A stretch of DNA of 64,000 nucleotides from Asaia prunellae JCM 25354 (lineage in GTDB: Bacteria > Pseudomonadota > Alphaproteobacteria > Acetobacterales > Acetobacteraceae): assembly GCF_000613885.1 (NCBI RefSeq), contig NZ_BAJV01000008.1, forward strand, positions 1 to 64,000, read 5' to 3'. Made by a program: the position numbers and the translations under genes. The notes below the pieces were generated by a model. That model was not told where the DNA came from, did no database searches, and saw nothing but the letters and a program-made list of their open reading frames with translations. Of this stretch, positions 47,413 to 57,908 are shown piece by piece (positions within the stretch are counted from its first letter, which is position 1; the number at the start of each line of letters is the position of its first letter).

Positions 47413-49832
47413 ATGAACACGGTTTCCCGGCCGCGGTTCTGGGCAGCCCTCACCGCCGTGATATTCGCCCTTTGTGGCATATATCTGACACTTGGCGGTG
47501 TCTGGCTCCTGAGCTATGGCGACACCCCTTATTATGCAGTCTGCGGTATCGCCCTTCTGGCCACCGCCTATCTTGTCTGGACCGGCCGCCCGGCGGCTTT
47601 CTGGCTCTACACCCTCATCATTCTCGGCTCGCTTGTCTGGGCGATTGGCGAAATCGGACTAGATTTCTGGTCTCTCGTGCCGCGTGGTGACGTCATCGTC
47701 ATTCTGGGCATCTGGCTGCTGCTTCCTTTCGTGAGCCGCCAGATCACGACCAGCCGTCTGGCCACCTTTCCTCTTGGCGCCAGTGTACTTCTCGCGCTTG
47801 TCGTGGTGGTTGCGGCCTTCGTGCAGGATCCGGGTGATAAGGCTGGCAATCTGCCTACTGACAAGATTGCCGCTGCTGGTAGCGACGCTCCGCAAATGCC
47901 TGACGGCGACTGGCAGGCTTATGGCCGCACCCAGTATGGCGACCGGTTCTCACCACTGACCCAGATCACTTCTGACAATGTCAGCAAGCTCAAGGTCGCC
48001 TGGACAATGCGTACCGGTGATTTCAAGGGGCCAAACGATCCCGGCGAAGCACCAATGAAGCAACGCCGCTCGCTATTGATGGTACGCTGTACTTCTGTTC
48101 ACTTCATCAGAAACTCTGGGCTGTCGACGGCGCAACGGGCAAGACAAAGTGGGTGTTCGACCCCCATCTCTACGTCAATCCCGGCTTCCAGCATCTGACC
48201 TGCCGCGGCGTGACCTATCACAAGTCTGATGCCAGTGCTGTGACCTCGGATGGCACGCCGGCACCCGACGAGTGCCATGAGCGCCTGTTCCTGCCGGTTA
48301 ATGACGGTCGTCTCTTCGCTGTCGATGCCAAGACCGGCAAGGCCTGCCCGAGCTTCGGCAAGGATGGCGAAATCGACCTGCGTACGCCGTTCATGCCCTA
48401 TGATCATGTGGGCGGATATGAACCGACATCGCCGCCGGTGGTGACTGACAAGCTCGTCATCATCTCGGGTGCCGTTACCGATAACGACTCCACAAAGGAG
48501 CCGTCAGGTGTCACACGTGCTTTCGATTTGTTCACGGGCAAGCTTGTCTGGGTATTCGACACGGGCAACGCTGATCCGAACCAGATGCCGAGCGACGACC
48601 ACAAATATGTCGCCAACTCTCCCAACTCCTGGATTACCGCGTCCTATGACGCCAATCTCGGCCTGATCTACATCCCGACAGGCGTGCAGACCCCCGACCA
48701 GTGGGGCGGTGATCGTAACGCAGATTCCGAGCGCTACGCTTCGGCCGTTCTTGCCCTGCATGCTGATACCGGCAAACTGGCCTGGAGCTATCAGACGGTT
48801 CACCATGATCTGTGGGACATGGATCTTCCTGCCCAGATGAGTCTTGTGGACATCAAGCAGAAGGACGGCACTGTTGTTCCGGCCATCTATGCGCCGGCCA
48901 AGACGGGCAACGTGTTCGTTCTTGATCGTCGTGACGGCAAGCTGATCGTCCCCGCCCCGGAACTTCCGGTACCGCAGGAAGTGGTCAAGGGTGATCATGT
49001 TGCCCCGACGCAGCCTTTCTCTGATCTGACACTGCGTCCGAAGGCCCTGCTCACCGGCAAGGATATGTGGGGTGGCACCGTATTCGATCAGCTTATCTGC
49101 CGCGTTGCCTTCCATCAGCTTGACTACAAGGGCACGTTTACAGCGCCGTCAGAACGCGGAACGCTGGTTTTCCCTGGTAATCTCGGTGTGTTCGAATGGG
49201 GCGGCCTTGCCGTCGATCCGCAGCGCCAGATCGCCATTTCCAACCCGATCGGCCTGCCTTTCGTCTCGAGGCTCGTGCCACGCGGTCCGGGTAACCCGCT
49301 CTGGCCTGAAGAAGGCAAGAAGAAGGGCTCGGGCGGAGAAACCGGTCTGCAGCATAATTATGGCGCACCTTACGCCGTCATGCTCAGCCCATTCCTGAAC
49401 CCGATCACCACCAAGATCGGCCTGCCCATTCCATGCAAACGTCCGCCGTGGGGTTATATGGCCGGCATCGATCTGCGCACCAACAAGGTTGTATGGCAGC
49501 ATCGTAACGGAACACTGCGCGACACGCTTTACAACAGTTCCGTGCCCATTCAGCTGCCCCCTCTTAAGATCGGGGTACCGAGCCTTGGTGGTCCGCTTAC
49601 CACCGCTGGTAACGTCGCTTTCCTGACATCCACAATGGATTTCTACATCCGCGCCTATGATGTCACGACAGGCAAAACGCTCTGGCAGGACCGTCTGCCT
49701 GCAGGTGGCCAGTCCACCCCGATGAGCTACTCTGCCAACGGCAAGCAGTACATCGTGACCTATGCTGGCGGCCATGGCTCGTTTGGCACGAAGATGGGTG
49801 ACTACGTCATCGCCTATGCTCTGCCGGATTGA
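47413..49832 (+). CDS. gcd: Membrane-bound PQQ glucose dehydrogenase, with one frameshift
   Basis: A quinoprotein that oxidises glucose to gluconolactone at the periplasmic face and gives electrons to ubiquinone. It has five N-terminal helices (about residues 10-140) and an eight-bladed PQQ beta-propeller with WQAYGRTQYGDRFSPL, WVFDPHLYVNPGFQHLTCRG, PNSPNSWITASYDANLGLIYIP (parts), DQWGGDRNADSERY, HHDLWDMD, GLQHNYGAPYAV and the C-terminal YAGGHGSFGTKMGDYVIAYALPD. The match to the Gluconobacter oxydans enzyme as I recall it is close. A base is missing near 48051 (GAAGCACC); restored it gives NDPGEATNEATPLAIDGTLYF. Repaired length is 806 residues. Quinate dehydrogenase is the alternative within the same family but is less likely. 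Confidence 0.93.
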
Positions 49833-49854
49833 TCCTGATCCTCAGACAAAAGAA

Positions 49855-49880
49855 AAACCCGCCTCACGGCGGGTTTTTTT
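49855..49880 (+). terminator. Rho-independent terminator after gcd
   Basis: AAACCCGCC-TCAC-GGCGGGTTT with a T7 run, 22 bases after the gcd stop. Confidence 0.95.
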
Positions 49881-49987
49881 GTGGCCCAGGAAGAGAGGTT
49901 AACACTTGGGGCAAAAGGGCAAAGACCCTTGCGCTGATCCACATAATGTCAGAGTGTTTCAATACTCTCAAACAAAGGAAATGAGCC

Positions 49988-50230
49988 ATGCTCCGTGGTT
50001 TTCTTGCCCTGACACTCCTGCTCGGCGCAACAGCTGCGCCAGCCGCCTATGCCAAGCCCTGCCGTGACGCCACGACCGGGAAATTCACCAAATGCGAAAA
50101 ACCCAAAGCCGAGAAATGTCGCGATGCAAAGGGCAAGTTCATGAAGTGCAAGGCCGATGCTGCACCGAAAGACGACGCAAAGACGGCTCCGGCGGCAACG
50201 CCCGCCGACGGCGCGCCCGGCAAGAACTGA
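49988..50230 (+). CDS. Small secreted protein with repeated Cys motifs
   Basis: An 80-residue protein with a signal peptide (FLALTLLLGATAAPAAYA, cleavage about residue 22). The mature part has two near-identical units, CRDATTGKFTKC and CRDAKGKFMKC, each with two cysteines 10-11 residues apart, then a Lys/Ala/Asp/Pro-rich tail. The spacing suggests a metal site or disulfides in the periplasm. AAAGGAAATG before the ATG at 49988 is a good ribosome site. I do not recognise the family. The gene stands between two hairpin terminators, so it is its own transcript. Confidence 0.75.
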   Translation: MLRGFLALTLLLGATAAPAAYAKPCRDATTGKFTKCEKPKAEKCRDAKGKFMKCKADAAPKDDAKTAPAATPADGAPGKN

Positions 50231-50267
50231 GACAACTCGCCACATCTGATCGACGAATCAGAAACGC

Positions 50268-50295
50268 AAAGACCCGGCAAAGCCAGGTCTTTTTC
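50268..50295. terminator. Bidirectional terminator between the small secreted gene and sufE
   Basis: AAAGACC-C-GGC-AAA-GCC-A-GGTCTTT makes a two-part stem with one mismatch and is followed by TT. It fits both converging genes; the A run on the other side gives a U tract for the - strand. Confidence 0.75.
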
Positions 50296-50297
50296 GT

Positions 50298-50744
50298 TCA
50301 GGCACGGGCACGGGTACGTATGGCCTGCGCCATCGCCTCGACCCCGTTGCCCCGGTTGGTCGAGAGCGCCTGGACCAGACCGAGTTCGTGCAGGAATTTC
50401 GGATCTGTCGCCTCGATTTCCTCTTTGCTACGGCCGGAATAGACGCGCAGCAGAAGAGCCACCAGTCCGCTTACTATGGCGGCGTCAGATGCCCCGGCAA
50501 AGAAAAGCCCGGCTTCAGTCTCATGAGCCTCAAGCCAGACCTGACTCTGACAGCCAGGCACACGATGCCCGTCATTCTGCCACTCCAGGGGAAAAGCCGG
50601 CAAACCTCGCCCCATTTCGATGATATATTCGTAACGGTCCATCCAGTCATCAAACATGGCCAGCTCATCGCTGATTGCACCAATCGCTTCCTCTGCCGAG
50701 GTATCGACTGGTTGCACCCATGGTGCCAACACCGCATCACTCAC
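50298..50744 (-). CDS. sufE: SufE cysteine-desulfurase activator
   Basis: A 148-residue SufE-family protein. The sulfur-accepting cysteine is Cys65 in [14 protein letters not shown]; the domain also has [16 protein letters not shown] and the C-terminal [17 protein letters not shown]. It takes sulfur from SufS for iron-sulfur cluster assembly. Its start overlaps the hslU stop (ATGA at 50744-50741), so it is coupled to hslV-hslU rather than to a suf operon, an arrangement seen in other Alphaproteobacteria as far as I recall. Confidence 0.93.
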   Translation of the reverse strand: MSDAVLAPWVQPVDTSAEEAIGAISDELAMFDDWMDRYEYIIEMGRGLPAFPLEWQNDGHRVPGCQSQVWLEAHETEAGLFFAGASDAAIVSGLVALLLRVYSGRSKEEIEATDPKFLHELGLVQALSTNRGNGVEAMAQAIRTRARA

Positions 50745-52060
50745 AGAATGAACCTGCTGAGATCACCCTTGCTGGCAAGAGGTGCAACACGCTCCTGAAC
50801 ATCCTTCGCCGTGACAGTCACGGTTTCACCGCCACGATCGGATGCACGGAACGATATGTCCTCCAGCAATCGCTCCATAACGGTCGCCAGACGTCGGGCA
50901 CCGATATTCTCGACGCGCTCGTTGATGTCAGCCGCAAGCTCCGCCAGTGCGTCCACGGCACCATCCTCGAAAACAAGCGTCAGATTCTCTGTACCCAACA
51001 GGGAAACATACTGCTTGAGCAAGGAATGTTCCGGCTCAAGCAGGATACGCTTGAGGTCGTCACGTGTCAGACCGGCCAACTCAACACGGATCGGCAGGCG
51101 CCCCTGCAGTTCAGGCAGCAGATCAGAGGGCTTCGCAAGATGGAAAGCCCCGGAGGCGATGAACAGGATATGATCCGTTTTCACGGGACCGTATTTTGTC
51201 GAGACGGTCGTGCCTTCGATCAAGGGCAACAGGTCGCGCTGCACACCCTCACGCGAGATATCACTACTACGTCCCCCTCCCTCACCTGACCGGGCACAGA
51301 CCTTGTCGATTTCGTCGAGGAATACAATGCCGTGATCCTGCGCATGGTGCACGGCATTCTGGGTCAGGGCGTCATTATCGACCAGTCGATCCGCTTCCTC
51401 ACGAATCAGCACCTGACGGGCTGCAGCGATCGTCATGCGGCGCTTCTGCGGTGAACGGTTCATCAGGTTCTTCATCAGATCGCCAAAGGCGGCGGCATTC
51501 ATGACCGTACCGCCAGCTATCTCCGGCATCTCTCCGGGACCGCCTTCGCAGCCAACCTGAATGTCGATTTCCTTTTCTTCAAGTTCGCCATTACGCAGCA
51601 TCTGACGGAACTTGGTTTTCGTGTCGGCAGACGCTGTTTCGCCGACCAGAGCATCGACAAGACGTGCCTCAGCTGCAAGCTCAGCCTTTGCGTTCACGTC
51701 CTTGCGACGCGCCTCGCGCAGCATGGTCAATGAAACCTCGACCAGATCTCGCACGATTGATTCCACATCGCGCCCGACATAACCGACTTCGGTGAATTTC
51801 GTGGCTTCGACCTTGAGAAAGGGTGACTGGGCCAGACGCGCCAGACGGCGGGCTATCTCGGTCTTGCCGCAGCCGGTCGGCCCGATCATCAGGATGTTTT
51901 TGGGAACGACTTCTTCACGCAATCCTTCAGGCAGCTGAGCCCGGCGCCAGCGATTGCGCATGGCGATGGCTACGGCACGCTTGGCCTCGTTCTGACCTAT
52001 GATGAAGCGATCAAGTTCGGAAACGATCTCGCGAGGTGAATAATTCGGAATATCCATCAC
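50741..52060 (-). CDS. hslU: ATP-dependent protease ATPase subunit HslU
   Basis: A 439-residue AAA+ unfoldase. Seen: [34 protein letters not shown] (first 20 residues quoted in part as [20 protein letters not shown]), Walker [16 protein letters not shown] (about residue 56), the [14 protein letters not shown] pore segment, Walker [13 protein letters not shown], and the C-terminal [16 protein letters not shown] sensor 2. It unfolds substrates for HslV. Its ATG overlaps the hslV stop (ATGA). Confidence 0.97.
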   Translation of the reverse strand: MMDIPNYSPREIVSELDRFIIGQNEAKRAVAIAMRNRWRRAQLPEGLREEVVPKNILMIGPTGCGKTEIARRLARLAQSPFLKVEATKFTEVGYVGRDVESIVRDLVEVSLTMLREARRKDVNAKAELAAEARLVDALVGETASADTKTKFRQMLRNGELEEKEIDIQVGCEGGPGEMPEIAGGTVMNAAAFGDLMKNLMNRSPQKRRMTIAAARQVLIREEADRLVDNDALTQNAVHHAQDHGIVFLDEIDKVCARSGEGGGRSSDISREGVQRDLLPLIEGTTVSTKYGPVKTDHILFIASGAFHLAKPSDLLPELQGRLPIRVELAGLTRDDLKRILLEPEHSLLKQYVSLLGTENLTLVFEDGAVDALAELAADINERVENIGARRLATVMERLLEDISFRASDRGGETVTVTAKDVQERVAPLASKGDLSRFIL

Positions 52061-52638
52061 AGCGCCTCCCCGCCAAGAAGTTCCACCCTGACGGAGTGGT
52101 TTGTATAGACGCAGATATCGCCAGCAATCTTCATGGCCTTGCGCGCCACATCCTCAGCACTCAGCCCGTCCACATCGATCAGCGCGCGCGCCGCCGACAA
52201 CGCATAATTGCCGCCCGAACCAATCGCTATGATGCCGTCTTCAGGTTCGAGTACATCGCCATTGCCCGTGAGTGTGAATGAGCGATGGACGTCTGCCACA
52301 GCCATCATGGCCTCAAGGCGGCGCAGATAGCGGTCAGTACGCCAGTCTTTTGCCAGATCGACACAGGCCCGCTCCAGCTGATCCGGATAACGTTCAAGCT
52401 TCGCTTCCAGCCGCTCCAGCAGGGTGAAAGCGTCAGCCGTTGCTCCGGCAAATCCGGCCAGAATGGCACCTTTGGGTCCGATACGCCGCACCTTGCGCGC
52501 GTTACCCTTGATTACCGTCTGGCCCAGCGTCACCTGACCGTCGCCTGCCATGGCCACCTGGCCATTTCGGCGAACACAGAGAATAGTGGTACCATGCCAG
52601 CCCACGGGATCATGGGGGGAAGAAGGAGAGTTCTGCAT
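52057..52638 (-). CDS. hslV: ATP-dependent protease subunit HslV
   Basis: A 193-residue proteasome-like threonine protease. The propeptide ends at Gly16 and the mature enzyme begins [11 protein letters not shown] with catalytic Thr17; [20 protein letters not shown] and [16 protein letters not shown] are also present. It forms the HslVU complex that degrades misfolded and regulatory proteins. It leads the hslV-hslU-sufE operon; the 105-base gap before it holds no gene. Confidence 0.97.
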   Translation of the reverse strand: MQNSPSSPHDPVGWHGTTILCVRRNGQVAMAGDGQVTLGQTVIKGNARKVRRIGPKGAILAGFAGATADAFTLLERLEAKLERYPDQLERACVDLAKDWRTDRYLRRLEAMMAVADVHRSFTLTGNGDVLEPEDGIIAIGSGGNYALSAARALIDVDGLSAEDVARKAMKIAGDICVYTNHSVRVELLGGEAL

Positions 52639-52743
52639 GCCTCAAGACATAGGCCGTATGCGTCATCAGACAAGCCTGAAACCATCTCCGTGCAGCCTTA
52701 TGATGCAGCCTCTCCTGCGAAAAAGATGTCGAACCGCAGCGTT

Positions 52744-54669
52744 TCAGGAGCTCTTTCGCATCGTGGCACTGATCGCGTCGCGCAGTTCCTGGGGTGTAAA
52801 GGGCTTGCCCAGAACGAAAGCCTGGGCGGGCAGATTTTGCGGATCGGCATAACCACTGACATAGAGTACAGGCAGCCCGGGATAACGCTGCTCCAGAATC
52901 TGTCCACATTCACGCCCTCCCATCCCGGGCATAAGCAGATCAAGCACGACCAGATCGAAGCATTCCCCCTTGTCCAGAACAGCGATCACATCCGCGCCAT
53001 CTGGCACACTCACGACCTTGTGCCCATCCTGGGCCAGAAACTGTTCGGTAACGAGTCTCACACCGGCTTCATCATCAGCCAGCAGAATACGCTGCTTGTT
53101 CAGAGGTACGTCCGATGCGCCTGCCTCTATGGACTGGTTTTCCGGTGCGGGGGTACAGACGGGTAACGTCACAATCATGCTGGTGCCTTCATCGGGAACG
53201 CTTTCAACCCGGATATCGCCACCGCTACGCTGCAGAAAACCATAGATGGTCGACAGACCCAGACCTGTACCACTTCCAAGCCCCTTGGTCGTAAAGAAAG
53301 GCTCAAATATACGGCGTACAACATCAGGGGACATCCCGCATCCCTGATCCTCGACCTTCAATATCACACAGGGTTCTCCAGCCCCGCTCGTATCATCTGC
53401 AAGATAGATCGTGATGATCCCCCCCTGGGGCATGGCATCACGCGCATTGATACACAGGTTGAGAAGTGCCATTTCGAGCTGCCCCGGATCACTCAATACC
53501 GAAGCAACCCTGAGATCACGTGGCACGTGCTCCAGATTGAGAGCGCACCGACCGGTCTCACCACGAAGATCACTCGCGCGACTCAGACTTTGCACGATGA
53601 GATCGTGCATGTTCCAGATCAGTTCGACCAGATTGACGGGCCGCAACGCAATCGGCTTTGGTCGTCCGAATTCAAGCAGACGTCGCGTCAGTACGGTTCC
53701 ACGACGCGCTGAGTCGAGCGCATTGTCAAAAAGCTTTGTCACCATGGGATCACTGGCAGGCGTCATGTCCTGCAGCAATTCGAGCGACCCGAGCATGGCT
53801 GTCAGCAGATTATTGAAATCATGAGCAATACCACCCGCCAATGTGCCGAGCGCATGCATCTTGTCATCCTGACGCAGGCGTTCCTCCATTGCGAGACGCT
53901 CTGTCACATCACGACCAAGACTGAGCTGCCATCTCTGTTCAACGGGAAAAGGCACACCTGACGCATTACGTGGCCATGGCAGGGTCTGACGGGTGATTTC
54001 ATGCCAGCGCACTTCCCCCTGGGTCATTTCCGCGACGAGGCGCGTGGCTTCGCCACGTTCCCTTGCCTCGACACGCATTGCCTCTATTTCAGGACGGAGC
54101 GCTTCGCTGAAAAGCATGTCTTCAGCAATATTTCCCCTGGAATTGATAGGGGCATCGACCGCTACATTATGACGCAGTACTGTGCCATCCGACTCCGAAA
54201 AGACGACATTCATCGGCACGGATTCAAGGGCGCCATGAAGGAGTACACGCTCAGTCATCAGCGCACGTTCAAGCCGGTGATGGGCAGCCACCTCACGCAC
54301 CATGGCGCGCAGAGAGTCCGACTCCCAGGGCTTGTGAGCGTAGAACTGGATGCGTCCCTGATTGAGGGCAGCGACCACTGCTGCCAGATCTGCATAACCG
54401 GTCAGGAGGATGCCACGCGCATCGGAAAACTCGCGGGCCTTGCTGAGCAGTACATCTCCCGTCATGTTTGGCATACGCTGATCCGAGACGATCACTGCAA
54501 TATCGGAAGATTTCTTCAGGAACCCTAAGGCTTCCAGAGGATCGGTGCTCGAGAGGATATCGAATTCATCCTCAAGAAGATCGGTCAGCGCCACAAGGAT
54601 TTCAGCCTCGTCGTCCACAATCAGAATACGGCTCCGCCCGTGGGGAACAGACATCTCGGTTCGTTTCAT
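52744..54669 (-). CDS. Hybrid histidine kinase (REC-PAS-kinase-REC)
   Basis: A 641-residue cytoplasmic hybrid kinase. REC1 lies at about residues 14-130 with the phospho-Asp in IVSDQRMPNMTG; a PAS-like region (about 155-265); the HisKA H-box GTLAGGIAHDFNNLLTAMLG (about 285) and HATPase with NLCINARDAMP, VEDQGCGM and GSGTGLGLSTIYGF; and a C-terminal REC with DLVVLDLLMPGMGG. ATG 54669 overlaps the stop of the upstream kinase (ATGA at 54669-54666), so the two are translated together. No membrane helix is present. What it senses is unknown. Confidence 0.9.
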   Translation of the reverse strand: MKRTEMSVPHGRSRILIVDDEAEILVALTDLLEDEFDILSSTDPLEALGFLKKSSDIAVIVSDQRMPNMTGDVLLSKAREFSDARGILLTGYADLAAVVAALNQGRIQFYAHKPWESDSLRAMVREVAAHHRLERALMTERVLLHGALESVPMNVVFSESDGTVLRHNVAVDAPINSRGNIAEDMLFSEALRPEIEAMRVEARERGEATRLVAEMTQGEVRWHEITRQTLPWPRNASGVPFPVEQRWQLSLGRDVTERLAMEERLRQDDKMHALGTLAGGIAHDFNNLLTAMLGSLELLQDMTPASDPMVTKLFDNALDSARRGTVLTRRLLEFGRPKPIALRPVNLVELIWNMHDLIVQSLSRASDLRGETGRCALNLEHVPRDLRVASVLSDPGQLEMALLNLCINARDAMPQGGIITIYLADDTSGAGEPCVILKVEDQGCGMSPDVVRRIFEPFFTTKGLGSGTGLGLSTIYGFLQRSGGDIRVESVPDEGTSMIVTLPVCTPAPENQSIEAGASDVPLNKQRILLADDEAGVRLVTEQFLAQDGHKVVSVPDGADVIAVLDKGECFDLVVLDLLMPGMGGRECGQILEQRYPGLPVLYVSGYADPQNLPAQAFVLGKPFTPQELRDAISATMRKSS

Positions 54670-56537
54670 GCGCTGCGTCCTATTGTAACCGGGCCTGTCG
54701 GGGTCAGTCGGACCGGAACGGTCAGGGTAAAACACGCGCCTACTCCCTTGCCACCGCTGAGATTTGCATCCTCGATATCAATCGAGCCTCCATGAGCCTC
54801 GATGACGCCATAGGCAATTGCAAGTCCGAGGCCTGTTCCCATACCTACAGGTTTAGTGGTGAAAAAAGGCTCAAAGACCCTGGCACGCAGATCAGGCGGC
54901 ACGCCAGGACCATCATCTGCCACGCGGATCACGTAATTTGCAGCATGCTCATTCTGCTGAAGAAACGTCTCGATCACGATTTTCCCACTTGGCGCTTCAG
55001 ATCCTGTCCCTTCTGTTCCGGCGCGCAGCCGGATGGCATCAGCGGCATTACTGACAATGTTCATGACCACCTGGTGAAGAAGAGCTGGCTGGCAGACCAG
55101 CATGCGTGGTGCACCCAGATGCCGTTCCACTGTGATTTCGCGACCGAATTTATGAGTGAGAAGCGCGAGTGCCGTATCGATCGCTTCGACAACATCGGTG
55201 TCCTGGAACGCACTTTCATCAAGACGAGAGAAACGGCGCAAACTTAGAACGAGATTCTGGATACGCTGTAACCCCAGACGCATCGCGCTTATGCGACTTG
55301 AGCATTTCTCGAGCAAACCAAGTTGTTCAGGTTGAAGAGGTCCCTGTGTCTCGATCAGTTTACGCAGGGCACGGGCGATCGTTTCTTCATGCGCCAGGGT
55401 GAAAGCCAGAGGGTTGTTGATTTCATGAGCAATACCCGCCACCAGCTCGCCAAGCGATGCCATTTTGGCCGTCTGAACAAGCTTGGCCTGTGTTTCGATC
55501 AGGCGGGCATTCGCATCGGCAAGCTCGGCGTTGGCGTGAGCGAGTGCCTCGGCCATGGCAGCTTTTGCCGCAATGGCGCGTGCCTCACTCTGGGCCGTCT
55601 GTAACGCGACCTCACGCACCTGACGCTTGATTTCCTGCTGCCTGATTTCATCCTGTGCCAGCTTGCGACGCACCAGCACCCTGATACGCAGAGCCAGCAC
55701 ATCGGGCGCGATGTCACTCGGCACAAGATCATCCAGCCCCGCATCGAACAGATCGGCAGCCGAATGACGCCTGAACCGGTCCGCATCGACGATACCCAGA
55801 ATGCGGAAAGACGTCCCTCCTGCTTCAAGCACATCCTGCCTTCTCGCATCGAGACGACGACAGAAATTGACTCCATCCAGCAGACGTGAGGTGAGATCGA
55901 GCACAAGACAGTCAGGCCCCTCCTCTCCTCCCAGCCAAGCACCATTGATCAGCTCGCTGGAGGCCGTGACGGTAGTTACCGTATGCCCATCACGCCAGAG
56001 CAGTTCACCAAGCGAAGCTCCGGCAGCATCACGCGCCCAGTTGGCAATATCGGCTGTCTCATCCTCGCCATCCTCATCGCGCGGACTTGTAACAATGACG
56101 ATACGCGCGCGTCTGAATCTTCCGGCTTCCTCAGCCTGCAGAAAATCCGACCCTTCCCGAAGCAGGGCCCTGATACGCAGCACAAGCAGATCGGGGTGAG
56201 CTGATTTGGAGATGTAGGCATCTGCACCGCTCTCCAGTCCTTCACGCTCCAGATCTGGAGCCACATCTTCGGTCAGCATCAGGATCGGGATGGAGCGTGT
56301 CTGTGCATTCATGCGGAACTGACGTGCCATCTGGCCGCCATTCATGCCCGGCAGATGATAATCAGATACGACCAGATCAGGCAGACACTCATCCAGGCAG
56401 GAAAGCGCCTCTTCACCACTGGCAACACGACGTACCGCGAAACCGGCATTATCAAGCAGAGAGATCAGAGCCTGAGCCTGGCTGTCCGATTCCTCTACGA
56501 TCAGAATGAGGGGAAGCTGCGTGTCAGAGGTGGTCAT
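54666..56537 (-). CDS. Histidine kinase with N-terminal receiver domains
   Basis: A 623-residue protein with REC1 at about residues 9-125 ([32 protein letters not shown]), a second receiver-like domain at about 150-290 ([15 protein letters not shown]; its Asp is kept), a coiled-coil linker (about 295-365, rich in Ala, Glu and Gln), the H-box [18 protein letters not shown] and an HATPase with [21 protein letters not shown] and [18 protein letters not shown]. It is coupled to the downstream hybrid kinase gene, so the pair may form a phosphorelay. No membrane helix is seen. Frame intact. Confidence 0.88.
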   Translation of the reverse strand: MTTSDTQLPLILIVEESDSQAQALISLLDNAGFAVRRVASGEEALSCLDECLPDLVVSDYHLPGMNGGQMARQFRMNAQTRSIPILMLTEDVAPDLEREGLESGADAYISKSAHPDLLVLRIRALLREGSDFLQAEEAGRFRRARIVIVTSPRDEDGEDETADIANWARDAAGASLGELLWRDGHTVTTVTASSELINGAWLGGEEGPDCLVLDLTSRLLDGVNFCRRLDARRQDVLEAGGTSFRILGIVDADRFRRHSAADLFDAGLDDLVPSDIAPDVLALRIRVLVRRKLAQDEIRQQEIKRQVREVALQTAQSEARAIAAKAAMAEALAHANAELADANARLIETQAKLVQTAKMASLGELVAGIAHEINNPLAFTLAHEETIARALRKLIETQGPLQPEQLGLLEKCSSRISAMRLGLQRIQNLVLSLRRFSRLDESAFQDTDVVEAIDTALALLTHKFGREITVERHLGAPRMLVCQPALLHQVVMNIVSNAADAIRLRAGTEGTGSEAPSGKIVIETFLQQNEHAANYVIRVADDGPGVPPDLRARVFEPFFTTKPVGMGTGLGLAIAYGVIEAHGGSIDIEDANLSGGKGVGACFTLTVPVRLTPTGPVTIGRSA

Positions 56538-56741
56538 ACGGTATTATGGTCCATCATATCGTGTGCGCCTCAGGAAACAATCCGGATCAATTCAGGGAAG
56601 AGAATATGTGATCATCGAGGTCGGATCTTGTCGATCATTGCATTTCGTCGCGCCCGCAGCTACCTCAACGACAGACATTGTGGCCAGCCTCGACTGGACG
56701 CTCTTTCGATACTGATGATCACGCCCAGCTGAAAGCGCCCC

Positions 56742-57155
56742 ATGGAAGTTCCGCCTCGCCCTTCCCTGTCACGTCTGGCTCAGGCAAGCGAAGACCGCGA
56801 AACCCGGCAGCACAGTTCCGGCTTCGGTGTCATCCGGACGACGTTCTGGGCCATTTGCTATTTCGCCTTCTATTTTGCGCAGCAAGTCGCCGAAGTCCTG
56901 GCTCCCCTTTGTCTGGTGATCGGCATTGGCTGGATGGCCCTGCCTCATGCACTTTCAGCCATCACCACTGGCGGTGTGGCCAGTGATCCCCAAGCGCAGG
57001 ACGTGATGAATCATGTTGTGGGTAGTATTCCGTCCCATCTTGCGATTGGCAGCCACGTCATGACGGCTGGCGGATTGATTTTCGACGGCTTCCTGCTCAT
57101 GGCAATCGCAGCATTCGGCGCGACAATTTCCGCCGTTGCTGCCCGCAATATGTAA
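56742..57155 (+). CDS. Small membrane protein upstream of ftsE
   Basis: A 137-residue protein with a charged N-terminus (about 30 residues) and two or three hydrophobic segments: about residues 34-70 (FWAICYFAFYFAQQVAE and LCLVIGIGWMALPHAL) and 105-130 (MTAGGLIFDGFLLMAIAAFGA). I do not recognise it. It lies 19 bases before ftsE, where other Alphaproteobacteria have a zinc-ribbon protein; this one lacks such a motif. The 204 bases before it (56538-56741) form a divergent region with the histidine kinase gene. Confidence 0.6.
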   Translation: MEVPPRPSLSRLAQASEDRETRQHSSGFGVIRTTFWAICYFAFYFAQQVAEVLAPLCLVIGIGWMALPHALSAITTGGVASDPQAQDVMNHVVGSIPSHLAIGSHVMTAGGLIFDGFLLMAIAAFGATISAVAARNM

Positions 57156-57174
57156 CTCCTCGGCCAGGACATCC

Positions 57175-57908
57175 ATGATCCGGTTTCGAAATGTCAGCTA
57201 TCGACATGGCAGGGGCCGCAGGGCTGAAGGACACCTCGTCCTGCAGGGGATCTCTCTCGATATACCCCGTGGCGGATTCTACTGGCTGACAGGCCCTTCC
57301 GGCGCAGGGAAATCGAGTCTTCTGCGCCTGATGCATATGGAATCCCTACCCGATACAGGGCAGATCGATATTCTCGGCATCAATATCGCGACGGCAAAGC
57401 GCCGACAACGCGCCCAGCTCCGTCAGAAGATCGGCTTCATTCCGCAAGATCTGCGCCTGCTTTCAGAACTTGACGTCTTCGACAATATCGCCCTGCCGCT
57501 TCGCCTCTCGGACACCCCACGTGAGACAATCAGCGCAGAAATCCCTTCGATCCTCGATTGGCTGGGTCTGAGCAGTAAGAAAAACAGTCTGCCAGAACAG
57601 CTCTCAGGAGGAGAGCGTCAGAGGGTTGCCATTGCACGTGCTCTTGTCACGCGCCTGCATTGCTTCTGGCCGATGAACCTACCAATGCCCTAGCTGAAAG
57701 CCAGAGCTGGCAACTGATCGAGGCTCTTCAGGCACTAAGCCGCCAGGGGACGACTGTTATTGTCGCTACCCATAACGAAGCCCTTTTGCGTGCCATCGAC
57801 TATCCCAGCATTATCCTGAAAAACGGTCGCCTCGCGAGCACTGTCCCCACAGGGACATCCATGGATTCCACATCGGACGACATCGCGGCAGGGATCAGAC
57901 ATCCATGA
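57175..57908 (+). CDS. ftsE: Cell division ATP-binding protein FtsE, with one frameshift
   Basis: The ATPase of FtsEX, which controls peptidoglycan hydrolases at the division site. Walker A TGPSGAGKSSLLRLM (about residue 40), Q-loop IGFIPQDLRLL, signature QLSGGERQRVAIARALV and Walker B ALLLADEPTNAL are present, as is the switch VATHNEALL. The frame breaks just before Walker B near 57654: CGCCTGCA should read CGCCCTGCA, giving RPALLLADEP. Repaired length is 244 residues. I take ATG 57175 (MIRFRNVSYRHG). The stop overlaps ftsX (ATGA at 57905-57908). Confidence 0.92.
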
